Assembly: GCA_027922465.2 (NCBI GenBank)
Contig: BQMF02000670.1
Span: 114,384 to 178,383, forward strand
Length of the DNA: 64,000 nucleotides
From: Turritopsis dohrnii
Taxonomy: Eukaryota > Cnidaria > Hydrozoa > Anthoathecata > Oceaniidae
Direction: 5' to 3'
How positions within the stretch are numbered: the first letter of the stretch is position 1; every line of letters starts with the position of its first letter. A program made the translations under genes and the position numbers. The notes beneath the pieces are model-generated. The model was not told the origin of the DNA and did not search any database. It saw nothing but the letters and a program-made list of their open reading frames with translations. Of this stretch, positions 46,785 to 61,200 are shown in pieces.

Positions 46785-48845
46785 TTATCATCAATTCTGA
46801 GATTTTCTTGAGGTCTTAATTTTTAAATGATTTCTCTACTACCTTTAATACCAATTCTGTTATGTGCGTGTGATTGGGGGTATGAATAAGCAGTTCTTTA
46901 TGTTTCATTGGTAGATTCACAATTTCTTGTTTTCCTGTTAACCGACCCCTCCTATTTCACCTATTTGATCATTATTGTTACACTTACATAAAATTTAATG
47001 ATTAATGAAAAGCATTTGCCTTCCTAAACTGTTGGTAGTATATACATTTTTCAGTAATTAAAACCTATTTGGAATTTAGTGTTTCCTTTTTTAGCATCAA
47101 AACTGAAAAGTTAATGTATAAATCAGTCCATTCATATAAGAAGAAATATTTTAGTCATATTCTCGCAATAAAAATAAGTCTCATCAATAAGTAATAGTAC
47201 TTAGATGTATAAATGACTATTGAGAAATCAGAAAGTGTCTAATGTTTACATTCGTTTTTCATGCTTCATTCATTTCAGTTGTATTTTTGATGTTCTTTCT
47301 TTGATTCAGTTTTACAGTAAGGTGTCATCCATTTGATATGTGTATCAAGAAGCATTTTTATTCCTTTCAAATGAACATTTCAGCACTGTCATTTTTCTCT
47401 GAACGTTAAACTCATTTGGAACTGAGTCCATCAAAGGTATATATGACTTTTATATTACTTTTTTTTTGAAGTGATGCATTTCTTTATTGATTTTCATGTG
47501 AAGCATAACCATTTCATTTTGTTTGATCGATTTATTTTCAGTTCTTTTCAGTTGTTAGAAAAATCTTGATGGTTTTAATTTTCCCTTTCATGATTGAAAA
47601 TATTTCGAGATATCTCTAGGTAACCATAAACAAAGCAGTTTATTTATTATTTTATGTTTCCATGAAAATTATTTTTATGTTATATACAATGATTTGTGAT
47701 TGGGTAATTAGTGGTTCTTTTGCTAGCTATTATATTCATTCAAAGTTTTTCTTTCTTTTGTGTTTCTTTGGCAACATTGTGGATCTACGTAGTTTTGTGG
47801 TCCACTTAATGAAACAAGTAGATTTATCATGAATTGCTGAGACTTTTTTGATGTCCTGATTTTTAAATGAATTTTTCTATTACCTTAAAGACAAATTCTG
47901 CTATATGCATGTAATATATTTCATAGATGAATTCAAAATGTTTTTTTCTAAAACAAAGAGGTTTAAAGAAACACTATAATTAACTTCATAATAGCTAACC
48001 CCTCCCATTTTACCTATCTGATCGTTATCATTATGCTTTTAATTCTATGATTATTAAAAAAATACTTTTATCAAGGTGTTATTTATTTCTTCCTTGCTTA
48101 GAAGTTGCACTTTTTCAATGTTGCCAATTTTAAGTCCTTTTGGAGTTGAGTTTCTTTTTTTAGCATCACCAACAGAAACTTTAATGCATTATTATGTTAA
48201 ATCAATTCCAGGGGAAAATGTTATTTTCTTTTTTACCATGCAACTAGAAGTCATAAATAACTAACAGTATATAATGTAAACAAAAAATCAAAAAGTGTCA
48301 AAAATTTATCTTCATTTTTTATACTCCATTCAGTTTGAATGTATTTTCAGCGTTCTTTTTTTATTTTAGTTTTACGGTAAGGTATCATCCATTTGATATG
48401 CGAGTATTCTAGCCAAGAAACATTAATTATATATTTCAAGTGAACTTTTAAGCTCTGTGATTTCTGCTGTGAAAATTAAACTCATTTGGAACTAAGTCCA
48501 TCAAATCTAAGCCTTTTATTTGACTTTTATTAAAACAATATATAATTTTCTTTATTCAATTTTCCCTGAAACATTGACTTTGGTTTGTTTGATCTATTTT
48601 CAGTTTTTTTCTTTATTGTTGGAAAAATTTTCATGGTTTTATGTTTTCTTTATATGATTGAAAACCTATCAACTTGTCTCTAGCTAACTGAAAACGAAAT
48701 TATATTTGCGAATTATGTTTGCATGACAATTATTTTTTGTTATATACAATGATTTGTGATTGGCTAATTAGTGGTTCTTTCCCTAGCTATTATAATCATT
48801 CAAAGTTGTTAAGTTTTTTTTCTTTGTGTTTTTTTTGGCAACATT
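46785..48845. repeat. Old tandem duplication of about 1.06 kb
   Basis: Two diverged units upstream of the L1-type gene. Matching anchors include ggtgtcatccatttgatatg (47321) with ggtatcatccatttgatatg (48381), tatacaatgatttgtgattg (47682 and 48742) and gtggttctttt/c with ctagctattat. No coding content is visible in either unit. Confidence 0.82.
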
Positions 48846-49283
48846 GTGAAAAAATTTGCTTAATGAACTCAAACTAGTTACGAGGACAACGATGTTATTG
48901 TAGCGTATTAATCAATTATGCCATTGACACGTATTTATTTTATCTTTCCATTCCATCAAGTAGTGGCAGATTTGGAAAGCAGAACACTCACCTGAGTATA
49001 TTAGATATATGTCCCCACCTATCCATCCATCCAACTATAACTTTGTTACAATGTTTGTATTATATCTTGAGTGTACATCTTCTTGTTGGTCTATATCTAT
49101 CTCTGTCTAATATATCTATATATTTATATGTGAAATCTATATATTATATATACCTCCGCCTTGTTTGTGTCTTATTCACCCACCTCTTTACTTTATATAT
49201 ATATATGTCCTTCAGTTTATTTTATCTTTTTCTTTTTGTTAAGCAAAAATAGAAACCAAAAACTTGCTTCTTGTTACACAAAG

Positions 49284-52200
49284 ATGATCAAGTTACTCAT
49301 CATTTTGGTCTCTTTTAATTTGGTCTATGGCTTTGGTAAGTATTAATTTTTGAAGTTTTTATGTGTTCAGAACTTGACCATCCTGAGAATCGCAATGTTG
49401 TTCTGCTTTAGTTTGATTTATCTATTTTTGGTAATGTTTTTAATAAATTTCTCAAGTTCCTCAAGGAAATTGACTTTCTGAATCCTACTTTATGCAAACT
49501 TTTATTTCATGTAGAGTTACCTCGTGTCATAAACGTTTTGGTCCGTGACCCAAAGCCAATTATTGGTGTACTGGGCCGTGACTCATTGGTTGTAGAATGT
49601 GTCACACAGGGTGATGTGACAGATATTGTATGGATGTTCAATGGTACAGAGGTTAAATCTGGCGGCCAATATCGTTTGCGGCAGAGAAATTCTATATTGC
49701 TTGTAGATGAGGTTCAGTATAAAAATAATGGGCAATATCAATGTATTGCCAGTAATTCCATTGGCTCTGTATTTGGTGAAAAGAACATCCAACTTTCTGG
49801 TAAGTTATTATCACACTGTCATTGGATAATTTTCCTAGCTAAATTAGTTTGGATTTTTTGGTTCTGCAAATTCTAATCACTTGGAACAAAGGAATGTAGT
49901 CAGTTATTTTTTCATTATGGAATATCATTTGTATTATTTGATGGGACTTTATGGGCTATTGTTATTTTTTATTGATTGGTATTTTTGTTATAGAATAACA
50001 AACGTAATTTTATGAAAAAGTTTCAAAATTATTGACAAAAATTGATGACACTGCATCATTGCACTGCATCATTGAATCCTATGAGATAACCTCAATTAGC
50101 ATTGCAAGGAAAAGTAGCAAAAGCAATTACATGTCGCATGTCAGCCATTTTACCAAGCCTTACCAAAGAAGCTATATTGAATGCTGCCTAACACCTTAAA
50201 ACTGTTGGTCTGATGGTTCTAAAAGCAGCAAAAAAAATTCCTTTCATTATTATTCAACTAGTATCCTGTGTAAAAATTTTTTACGGGTTTCCATTCTGAA
50301 AGTGACGTCTCAAAACTGGTGTCGAAAAATTAAACAACAGAAAGGGTATCAATGTTGCAAGTACTTTCAACTTTAAATATAAGAGCGCAGAACAGTTGTT
50401 TTACTTGGAAGATCTTAAACCCATCAGAAATAAAAATGCACGCTGTGCATCCGCTTTTTTCAATTGTATCGATTGAAGATGCAATGCAATGATTTCCCTG
50501 TGATGAAAATATCTAACGTCGATACGGAAAGAAACACTTCTCAAACTTTTATTTAAAAATCTGTAGGTATTCTGCCTAAAGCATATTAGTTCACTATCAA
50601 CACTGGAGTTTTGAACAGAAAAACTTTTTAATCGGAAGATATGAAAATATTCATAATACATCTTTCACGATACAATATAGAAGTAAAATTAAATTGTGCT
50701 TACAGGAAAACAACAAAAAGATTAACGTAAATAAAAGCCAAACGCGTAAGTGTCAAATATGATTTCATACCTTTTATACCTTTTAGCGATTTTCTTTGCA
50801 CGAACCCAGAACGTCATGATTTAAAACCCATGATATTCATTTCTTCGATCGTTTATATTGTTTTTATGTGTCTGCCCTAAAGGAAATGTAATAATGCAAC
50901 AACCATACCATAAGAAAAACAAAACAAAAATACAAAAAAGTTCAAAAGCGGACCTAAAAGCATTTATAAATCTTCGTGCAATACTTTTGTTGTTGTCTAT
51001 CGTTTCTTGATCAACCAAAACATTTGTAACCAATAAAGACGTTCGTAAAACGATCAAAATAAAATGCAATGTAGAGGTATCTCTGCCTTATACTACTCGT
51101 AGAAAAATATTAACCGTGGTCTGACATACTTTTATGAAGAAGTGACCGCAAAAACGACCCGAAATTTTAGAGAGTGAAAGTGTGAAAAAAGCGGATGCAC
51201 AGCGCATATTAGGATGTAGACTAGCCGCCCAGGCAGCGGCGCTCGCCACCCATGTTCAGCATGCGTTGTCTTGCAGAATTTAACTCGTGTAAAACTTTTT
51301 GCAGGCATTTTTTTTTTAATTCATTTCTTACATTCAAAAGATTCAAAACAGAAACAAATAGCAATATATTCATAGTCAGAAGAGAAGTAACTTTAATGTA
51401 AAAAAATGGCAATATATTACACAGAACTGTTTGCCCAGACATAAAAAACCAAACATTGAATAATATTACAAAATATTAAATGAAAACAAATTGATACTTT
51501 CCAACCTTTTTCTTTTGTTCCAAAGTTACTACTTTTCTGCAACCACTAATGAATTTTTGAAATGATATAGTCTGTTCTTCCCAAAACCATCAACGTCATG
51601 ATTAAAACCATGAGTTTCATTTCTTTATGCTTTTTTTATTATTGCCTAAAGATTAATATTTCAATTGTTATACCGAAAACCTAATCATACTATAAGAATA
51701 TTGAAACAAATAACAACAACAACGAAAAATAAAAAAACAAAATAAAAAAAGAAAATTCAAGTGCGCATTTATCCTAAAAATAATAAGAAACAAGTTTACC
51801 CAGAAGATAAAAAGTAACCAATAATAACATAATGCCAAACTTATATACCCAGGCATAGTACATAAACGATTACCAGAACACAAAATAATACGTAAACATG
51901 GCAAAATATAAACTGAAAAAAATCCATCCAATAATACTTCTTTTTTGGATACATTGAGCAGAACCCTCTTAACTCCATAATTTAACCATGTGCTTCATTT
52001 CTTTAATGGCTATATACACTTTTTCTTTTCTGATCTAATAAAAGAAAAGATTTCAGTTGAAGAACAGTTAAAACATAACCACATTCATTGCACAGCCATA
52101 TTGAAGCAAACAAAAATAAAAGACGTAAAGTTGGCTGGAAGACAGGCAGATAGACAAAGCACCAAGCATCTTAAATTGTACAGGAAAATCTAGTAAAAAG

Positions 52201-55200
52201 CAGACACGATTGAGGTGAGATGAGACAGCATCAGACGTTCCCCCATTTCCACAGCCATGAGAACCATTTTTAATTGATTTGTAAATAAATAAATTACAGC
52301 GCGTGTTACCAAAACAAATTTCGTTCGTTCCGCGTTCCTTTTCATCCAGCATCCAGTTTTCATCCAGCAAAGATACCAAATGATAGAATTATTTTGACTC
52401 ATATCTCATTAATCTTTCAAAACTAAATTAAAATGAAAACCATTTGTTACTGTGTAAAGAACCTTTCTTCACTGCACTTTCTTCTGTATAGCCATAACTA
52501 AAACGTAAACAAACATTTAAATACATACATAACTTACTTACACATTTGTTACCTGTTCTTTTATTAATCTAAAATATTAAGCAATAAAAGTTTTATAATA
52601 ATACCTTCATACAAACCTGTTCGTTTGTTCTGCAGCCAATTTTTAAAAACTTCACTGCACTTCTTCTGTATTATTTGATAACTAAAATAACTAAATCTCA
52701 CTATGCTTTTACATTGTACACAAACAACTAATCACTTACAGGTGTGCTACCTGTTCTTTTATTAATCTAAAATACAATAACAGTAAAAGTTTAACAATAA
52801 ACAGTTTTATAATAACAATACCTTCATATGTATACAAACCTGTGTTTCTTCGTCAAAATAGCAAACGATAATGAAAACCGTTATTAACAAACTAATTTTT
52901 GGAAATCGGCAACCAATCAAATTGGCGAATAAAGAATTTCTTGCGTTTTGAATGGTTTAAAAAATTTAAACGTCACACTTAGATTATGTAGCATAAAAAA
53001 AGTGCCTGTTGCCTCTGCGTAGTTTTACGACAACAAGGGAAAAAATAAGAAGGTTTTGACCGTTAAAAAAAAGTAAATATATCACTCTCTAAAATAAAAG
53101 TGTGACACACAACGTGAATAAGTATAATAAGACTAGCCGCCCAGGCAGCGTCGCTCGCCACCCATGTTCAGCATGCATCCAGTTCATGAAAAATAAAATG
53201 AAGAATTGACAATGATAAGTTTGCCCATGTTGTAAAGCTCGAAAAACTGATCAAAAAAATATATGGGATTTGACTACGGCCAACAGTTGCAGAGATATCA
53301 TCAATCAAAGATCTTGATGACGTCATAGCCGCAGTACCAAATTAAATTTGCGTCACCCGTATCGCGGACCCTAAAAAACGTCAGTTATCCTAATTGGTTC
53401 AAAAGATATTTCTCCAAAAACGTCGCCTTCAATTGGGGATGCAATGCAATGATTCCCCATGATCATAAAAACATGTGACGTCAAATGCCACATGCTTTTA
53501 GAATAATTGTGAAAAAAGTGCCTCTTGCCTCTACGTGGTTTTACGCACACATAAGAAGACGATGACCGTAAAATTTAAACAAATATATCACTCTCTAAAA
53601 TAAAAGTGGGATGCACAACGCGAATTAGTATAATAAGATACGGCTTCTCGTGCTTATAATAGTTATCCGAAAATAATTGTTGAAACTTTAGCAAAAGGGA
53701 AAACCTTTTAAAAAATAGTTTTATAGTGATTAAGAATTATGGGAAACTAATATCTGCATAACCACAAAATTTGGTCCTAAATTCAAGCAAGGACTTTCAG
53801 TTGTTATGCGAGTTGTATTCTAAATTAAATTTTAGCTGTTGGTGAGTTTCATGATGGCTTCGGTGCTAAAGATGGAAAAAAAGAGGTCAGTGCTGTGTTA
53901 GGTGAACCTCTCACTATGCCTTGTCCCCCACACAAGGAAGGTCAAGGCCAAATATATTTTTGGGGAGATTTACCTGGTCATTCCATACCAATTATTTGGA
54001 GGGCAGGCGATCCAATCAAGAGGGCATTTGTTGGAAAACATGGAGCACTAATGTTTTCCTACTTGAAATCAAGTGATATAGAGGAAGTTGCAAAGCTTGG
54101 TGGAATTAGTTGTATATTGTACCAAGAAAAGGTTGCTATTCAAAGTGTTAAATACGTAATCAAGTCGGAAGGCACTCGTAAGTTCTTTATGATATTCAAG
54201 AAGACTCAAGCCATGGTTGACTCTTAGAGCTTATTTTGTCATTTCATATCCTCATATTCCTTAGCTATTATGATATGGAAGATGCCGAAGTAGTATTTAC
54301 TTTTCCTGTTATAGCTGTAAACAGAAATTTTGCTCCAAGTCTTAAAGCTTTCATGGATGAACAATTTCTTGCTGTCGAAGGAGAGAAAAAAACGATATTA
54401 TGTGGAGCAACCGGCAGGTTGGTTTTTCACAAGCCAAATAAATGATAAGTTTGTCAATGCTTGTTTCCTTCATGATGGTCAATATGAATTAATTTAGGCC
54501 ACATCCTACGATATCTTGGTACAAAGACAATAAGTTGATTTATAATGGGGAAACAAAAGAAAAGTTTACAGACAATATCACAATGTCTGGGGAAGATATG
54601 GAGTTGAATATGTTTAGTGTTTCGAAATCAGATGAAGGAAAATACAAGTGCGTTGCCAAAAACACAGTAGGGAGTGACGAAAAAGAAGGAATGATGACGG
54701 TTCACAGTAAGTATTTCAGTGTATTCAATCTTCTCCATATGTTTTGTTTTTTATGAATATGCTGGTCGTTCATTGCTGGTCTGACATTTTAATTTCTGAA
54801 AAGCAAAGACTACAAGCTGAAAATGTCATACATTTTTTTTTTCATGTTTAGCTAAACCGAAATGGTTAAAGGAGCTTAAACAAGGAATGACATCTGTACT
54901 ATATGAGAGTCCAGTAATTCTGCATTGTAATGCTAGTGGAAATCCTCTTGTGAGATATGCCTGGTATCATAACAACACTGAAATGAAGCCAAAGTAAATT
55001 TATGAAATATTCATTCTTGATGAAAATATTATATCACTTCTCTATCGAGTATATTAAAAAGAACAGGAGATTCATTCTGATTAGATTTTCAAACAGTTGT
55101 GAATATCATTCTGTGTTTTTCACTAACTCAAACTTCAGGTCTATTATTATATTATATAATATTATATTATATTATATTATATTATATTATAGTGAAAGAG

Positions 55201-58200
55201 TCAAAATTGAAGGAGGCGTCCTAACAGTTTCTAATAGTGGATTTCCTGACAGCGGTGTTTACATGTGCGTTGCTCGTAACTACCTGAAAACTATTGTATC
55301 TGCTACGTATGTTGATATTCAAGGTGTGTTTTTAAATTATGAAACGTTATTAACATTGGGTTCCTTATAGTTGGTAATTTTGTTTCACATCTCAGCTTTG
55401 GACATGTTTAAAACTTATTGTTTAAAATTTTTTGTTTAGCCATTCCACCATCGTTTCATGGAAGAGTTGCAAATCCAACATATTTCTTTGTAAATTACAC
55501 CAACACCTTACATTGCAATGCAACAGCTGGTCCACCACCAATGAAAACATGGTATAAAGAGAATGTGGAAATCACTTCCAGTGATCGTCTCACTTTATTC
55601 AACAATGCCACGCTAACCATTGCCAGAACCACTTTATCTGATGCTGGAAAATTCAAATGTGTTGCTAAAAATGAAAAAGGCCTAGCTGAAAGAATTGTCA
55701 ATGTCAGAGTTGTAGGTATGCACGTTTTGGACTTTTTTGTAGATTCTTATCAATTAAATTATTATCAATTAAAATTGTCAAAATTATTTGCAATTGTTAA
55801 TATCGCTAAAGTTATAGAAGCCAGTTTCTCTTCATTAGAAAAAACTGTTATTACCAATCCACCATCAAACATTGCTTACAAAGAGGGCCATCCGCTGGTT
55901 CATCTATTTTGCGATGCAACATATGAGAAAACATTGCATGTGAATTTTGAATGGCTGAAAGATGGTCAACCAATCAATTTCAACGAACATGTATACTTAG
56001 AAAAAAGAGTTTCTGGACCAAGTAAAATAATTTCATTTCGGAAATTGTCACTGACTGATGCTGGAAAGTATTCGTGCCGTGCGTACACAACTGACGGAAA
56101 GAATGTTGTATCTGAAGATATCAGACATGGTTCTGTTGGTGTAATTGGTTAGTTTTTTTCTCTTCTAATGTTGTTACGGATTTATTTTCTTGAATCTCAG
56201 TCTATAATCTAAACTCCTTTAAAAAAGAAAAACACTTTGCATTTTTCAAAAGAATGCACATAAAGCTTGGTTCCCATTGCAGCAATGGTCGCTATCACCA
56301 ATACTTTAATTGTCAATGGTGAATTTGCTGAGAATGCTCTGAAGTTCCTCACCCAACTCGAAAACTTGGGCAAAGGACAGGTTGATCTTTTCATTATGTC
56401 GGAAAACATAAAGGACTTAACAAAGAACACATTCGATAGAAATTTAGAGTGATTTGTTTATGTTTTGCCAAACCAAAAATAATCTGGTGATCTACTTGAT
56501 ACAAAATTTGTAAGAATATGGTTTTTATCGTTTTCCTTTTACAAAATTTACATTCATTATACTTATTTGAAATGATTTTATCTGTCAACCACCAGAATTT
56601 GAACTTTGTTTTCCCTATGCTCGAAAATTTCCCATAATATCCAAAATCATCTTTTTGTTAAGGATTTATTTTAATTCTGTTTCTTAAAATTATGACAAAT
56701 AATGCTCGAAGCAATGCTCTTCTCTTGCCAGCAGCAATGTTTGCTTTACTGTTAGAATAATTTCTCAGTCTATCAAAAGTTGTTTTTTTTTCTATAGCTA
56801 AACCTAAAGCGCCAGTTGATGTCAAAGTTAATGGAAATTGTTCTACTTTTGTTAACACATCAATGTCATGGCAGCCATCTCAGTATTTTGTGGCTCTGGT
56901 TAAGGATTATGTTATAGAATACGCAGTAATCTCTTCACCTAAAACGTGGTACAGGTATGATCCGGAACATATGATGTCCGCAAGTACTACAGTCCTTTTG
57001 TTGAAATCCAAGCTTCCACCATCAGCAGATTTGATCTTTCGTGTTATTGCTGTTGCATCTTATGATGGAGAGAAGCTAATGAGTGAACCTAGCATATCTA
57101 CTAGTAACGGTATATGCGTTACACCAATTGGGCCTCCTATCGTGAATCCTTCTAACGTGAAGAGCATGGTTACTGGTGACAAGACTTTAATGATAACTTG
57201 GGATGTGAGTATATTTTGTATATAATACTTGTAACAGTTGTATGTTCATCGTGGTTGGAATTATAGCTTAAATGGTTGCAGTGTAATGCAGAGAACCAAT
57301 AACAGTTAATAAACTGGTTTTTAGTTTGTACAATCACATCGTTCCTTTAACTGTTTGCTTTGCAAAAAGTTATACAATCTTCCAAAACATGAACACCTTA
57401 CATAATCAAAGACAAAAATGGAGGAAATCGTAAAAACAAACTAAGGAAAGAAAATTAAGGTTGCTTTGTTTTCATAATGTTCACAGAGCTTATAGATGGA
57501 CTTGTCTGCGTAATGTTATTTTCTAAATTGATCTATTCCTATCAGCAAGATAATTATTGGTTAAACAAGTGTCAACCAACATTTTTAAAGAATAATATTT
57601 TCAAAGAACTTGATATTAAGGATAGTCTCTAACTTATTTGTTCAAAAAATAGCAAAAAAATTTTTTAGCATTTCCTATGTAATTTTTATCATAGATTAAG
57701 TTTCTGAAGTCAAAAGTTTAAATAATGAAGCACTTTTTCCAAAAAAACGTGCTTTTGTGATCTACTCAACATTTTTTAAATAAATATATTTTGTTCAAAA
57801 CATGTGATCTTTTTCGAAGGTTCAATAAACGTTGCTGATCTTTATTCCTATTTTAATCATGCGTCATTTGCTAATTTCTATTCAGATATTATGTAAACAC
57901 GTTTGATCTTTGGAAAAACTTAAATCGTCGATGTCTCGGCAATGGTTTTTTCGCTGTTATCCTGACTTTGCCAAGCTCCAAGTCCCCTTCAATCAATCAA
58001 TCAATGTCGACGAAATGACGTTTTTTTCGAACCAATGGGATCTTAGGAAAAAAACGTTGCCTCACTTTTTTCTAATTTTTAGTAACAGCTGAGAAATTTA
58101 TGAATAAGCGAGACAAGCCATGCGTAAATAGGGGCATAAGTATATCAACAATGACTAAACAATCATTGTGAAAGATCTATTGGTTTTGATGAAAAAGTGA

Positions 58201-61200
58201 GGCAAGGTTTTGTTAACGATATGATGAGGATCACGTAGATATAACTTTCACAAGAAACGGATGAGGCTGAGGGGACTTGGAGCTCGAATAGCACGGGAAA
58301 AGTAAATTTGTTCAATAATTTTTTTCTTTTTTGGAGTTTATTTATAATTAAAATTAATGTGATAGATCGATAAAGAATTTATTTAGCTTTCAGGAAATGT
58401 ATACTCTTATAGGGGAAAAAATGAAAGTATCTGAGATATTTCTTAAAAACTGAACATGTGTTTAGAGGTTAGAGACTATCCTTAAGATGAAGATTACAGA
58501 GACTGTCTCCTATATTTTCAGCAAATAGATTCGGTTCACAAAGCTGATGGAACGATTGTTGGTTATCGAAAGCTTTCTAACGGAACAGAATTCATAAACA
58601 AGACTATCAGTGGCAATACAAACATGTTTTCGGTACCAAATCCTGGCTCTGGAGAGAAGTTTGAAATCTTTGTCCGTTCGAAAAATAATGAAGGAGTGGG
58701 ACCTAAACCAAAAGTTTATGTATTTTCTTCTGGTACAGCACGTAAGTCATGTGATAGTGGTCAATGTTCCTTGTCCTTTCTTAAATCTTAATTTCTTACA
58801 AATGTTTTGACAGGTCTTTTGATGCCAAGTATTACTAACAGTGGGCAAAATCGTCCAAAAATCACTGCGACGGAGAGCACTTTTATTGAAATTGTGCGCA
58901 TATTTCTGTAGAAAGGCACTCCTTCGCAGAGCCTTTTTAACAAATGTGCTGGCTGGGAACAGTGCTTATACTTCATGATACATTGTAATAGCTGTCGATC
59001 ATCACAAAGTTCAGTTGTGTTTATTTGAATTGAGCTGTACCGTATTTCCTTTAATAATAAACCGCGGCGTTTACTAACAGTGCTTATACTTTTATGATAC
59101 ATATCATAAAGTTCAGCTGTGTTTATTTGAATTAAGCTGTATTTTATCTAGGGGAATGTTTTGTAAAAGGTGAATTACTTCTTGAAAAGTCTGAATGATT
59201 TACTTCATTATAGCCATCACTAAAACTGTGGAAAACTTGAAAATTGGAAGCACATCTTCTTCATCGGTTGAGCTTACATGGGATGAAATAGACAAAGCTA
59301 CGGGTTACAGGGTACGTTTGGCTTCTAAGGTTTGCAATTATGAATACCAGAGTAATAACAGAGTAATAACAAAGTTTCATTAATTAAATTTTTTTGTTCA
59401 TTTTATGAATCATGCTCTCTACTGCTAAGTCTGATCTGGTGCTCAAAGGAAATTTATACCATACGCCAAAATTAATTCATTATGTAAGATGTTTGATAAT
59501 AATATAGATTTATTACTGGATGGATACTGATGGTAGAAAGAAAAGAAGATCACTTCCATCTATATCTACCAAAGATACAAATGCAACCGGTTCTTTTAAA
59601 TTGACTGGTTTGAATGCAAACACCAAATATCAGCTAAAAATATCGGCATTGAGTGGCACCCAAGAGGGTCCACAGAGTAACACAGTGGAATTTGGTACTT
59701 CAATAGGAGGTAATAGTTTTTTTCTGTTAAAAAATTTGTAATTATAGTTTTAAGTTTCAATATTATTTGTTTAATTTTCATGAGCACTATTGCAAATTGA
59801 ACACTTTTTAGTGCCAGAAGCTCCCACACAAGTGCGAATAAAAGTTATTGGTTCTTCATTGATGCTTTCATGGGATAAACCACAACCTGATCACAGCCCT
59901 GTGATTTCATACCGTATCGAGTGTTATGAGTCTGGTAAAGAAAGTGAGGGGAACGTTATTACAAAAACTGTAAGTGCAGACGATCGACAAGCATACATAA
60001 CAAAGGGTCTTCAGTCGCTGAAATACTACACAGTGAAACTGGTGGCAGTATCAACAGTTGGTGATGGAAAGTCATGGCAGTTCGATGGAATAGTTCTGCC
60101 AGAACCTGATCGTATGTTCTTTGTCTCTTCTTTTTCAGACAGAGCTATTGAGCTAATTTATTTACCTCTATAATCAAGGTCTGATGATAATGTTTTTCTG
60201 TCTTCCAGGACCTGGTAAACCTGACAAGCCTCATGTGACCAGTGTAAATGTATCTGCACTAAACGTAACATTTGTTTTACCTGAAAACTATTACGGTGGA
60301 TTGCCTGATACCTACAAAGTTTATTATCGCCTGAAAGGTTTGAAAAGGATTTTCTTGATTGCATCTTCGAAAAGTTCTTGACATTATTAAAAAGCGCATG
60401 ATAATGATTGTTTGTTCAAAAGCACTGAAAAGCTACTGATAATGAAACTGTAATTCCTTTTGTATCATTTTTCATCTTTGGTTTCACCCATGTTCTAAAT
60501 CTTAAACAGTCTAGACCTAAACACAACGGAAATATAAATGATCAGTAGAAATTCAGTATTTGTAAATTTTCCTCAGGTTTTTATGGTGTCATAATAGTAA
60601 TTATATTTCTCATATAAATTCTTATGTTATTAACGTCCTCTTTCTATTTACATCGAAGATCCATCCATGAAACTTTAATCGTCAACATTTCGTTACAAAG
60701 AAGCTATTAAGAATTCATTATACAATTCGGTTCTTTGTTTTTCAGGTACCGATGATAAACGAAAAGAATGTTTCTGGTGTCTTTTTGAAGAGTTCTTGGC
60801 TTCTTCTCTCAAATCTTCACAACAAGCCATATGAAATCTGGACTGCAGGTGTTAATAAACTTGGTGAAGGAGCTTCCAGTGGTCCTGTTGTTGCAGCGCC
60901 ACCAAAAATAACTCCAATTGAACGTGCTGAAGATGAGCCATTCTATAAGAAGTTATGGTTCATTATACTTGTGGTTCTCGTTATTTTGTTGATCGTATTT
61001 CTCATTGTTGTGTGGATATGTTGTACAAGGAGAGGAGGAAAATACCCAGGTAAACTTCTTGTGCTATTTCAGACCAGGCAATCATCTATGTAACACCACC
61101 ATAGACTGACTGAGATAATTGACATTATGTGGCTGATGTATAAGGGTGCACTCTCGAACAACTGTGAAACTGTCGCAAATTCACAAGTTGCATGGAAAAC

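Noticed and set aside
56209..56430. Minus-strand 73-codon frame
   Set aside because: Shadow of the candidate plus-strand alternative exon, without splice or start context.
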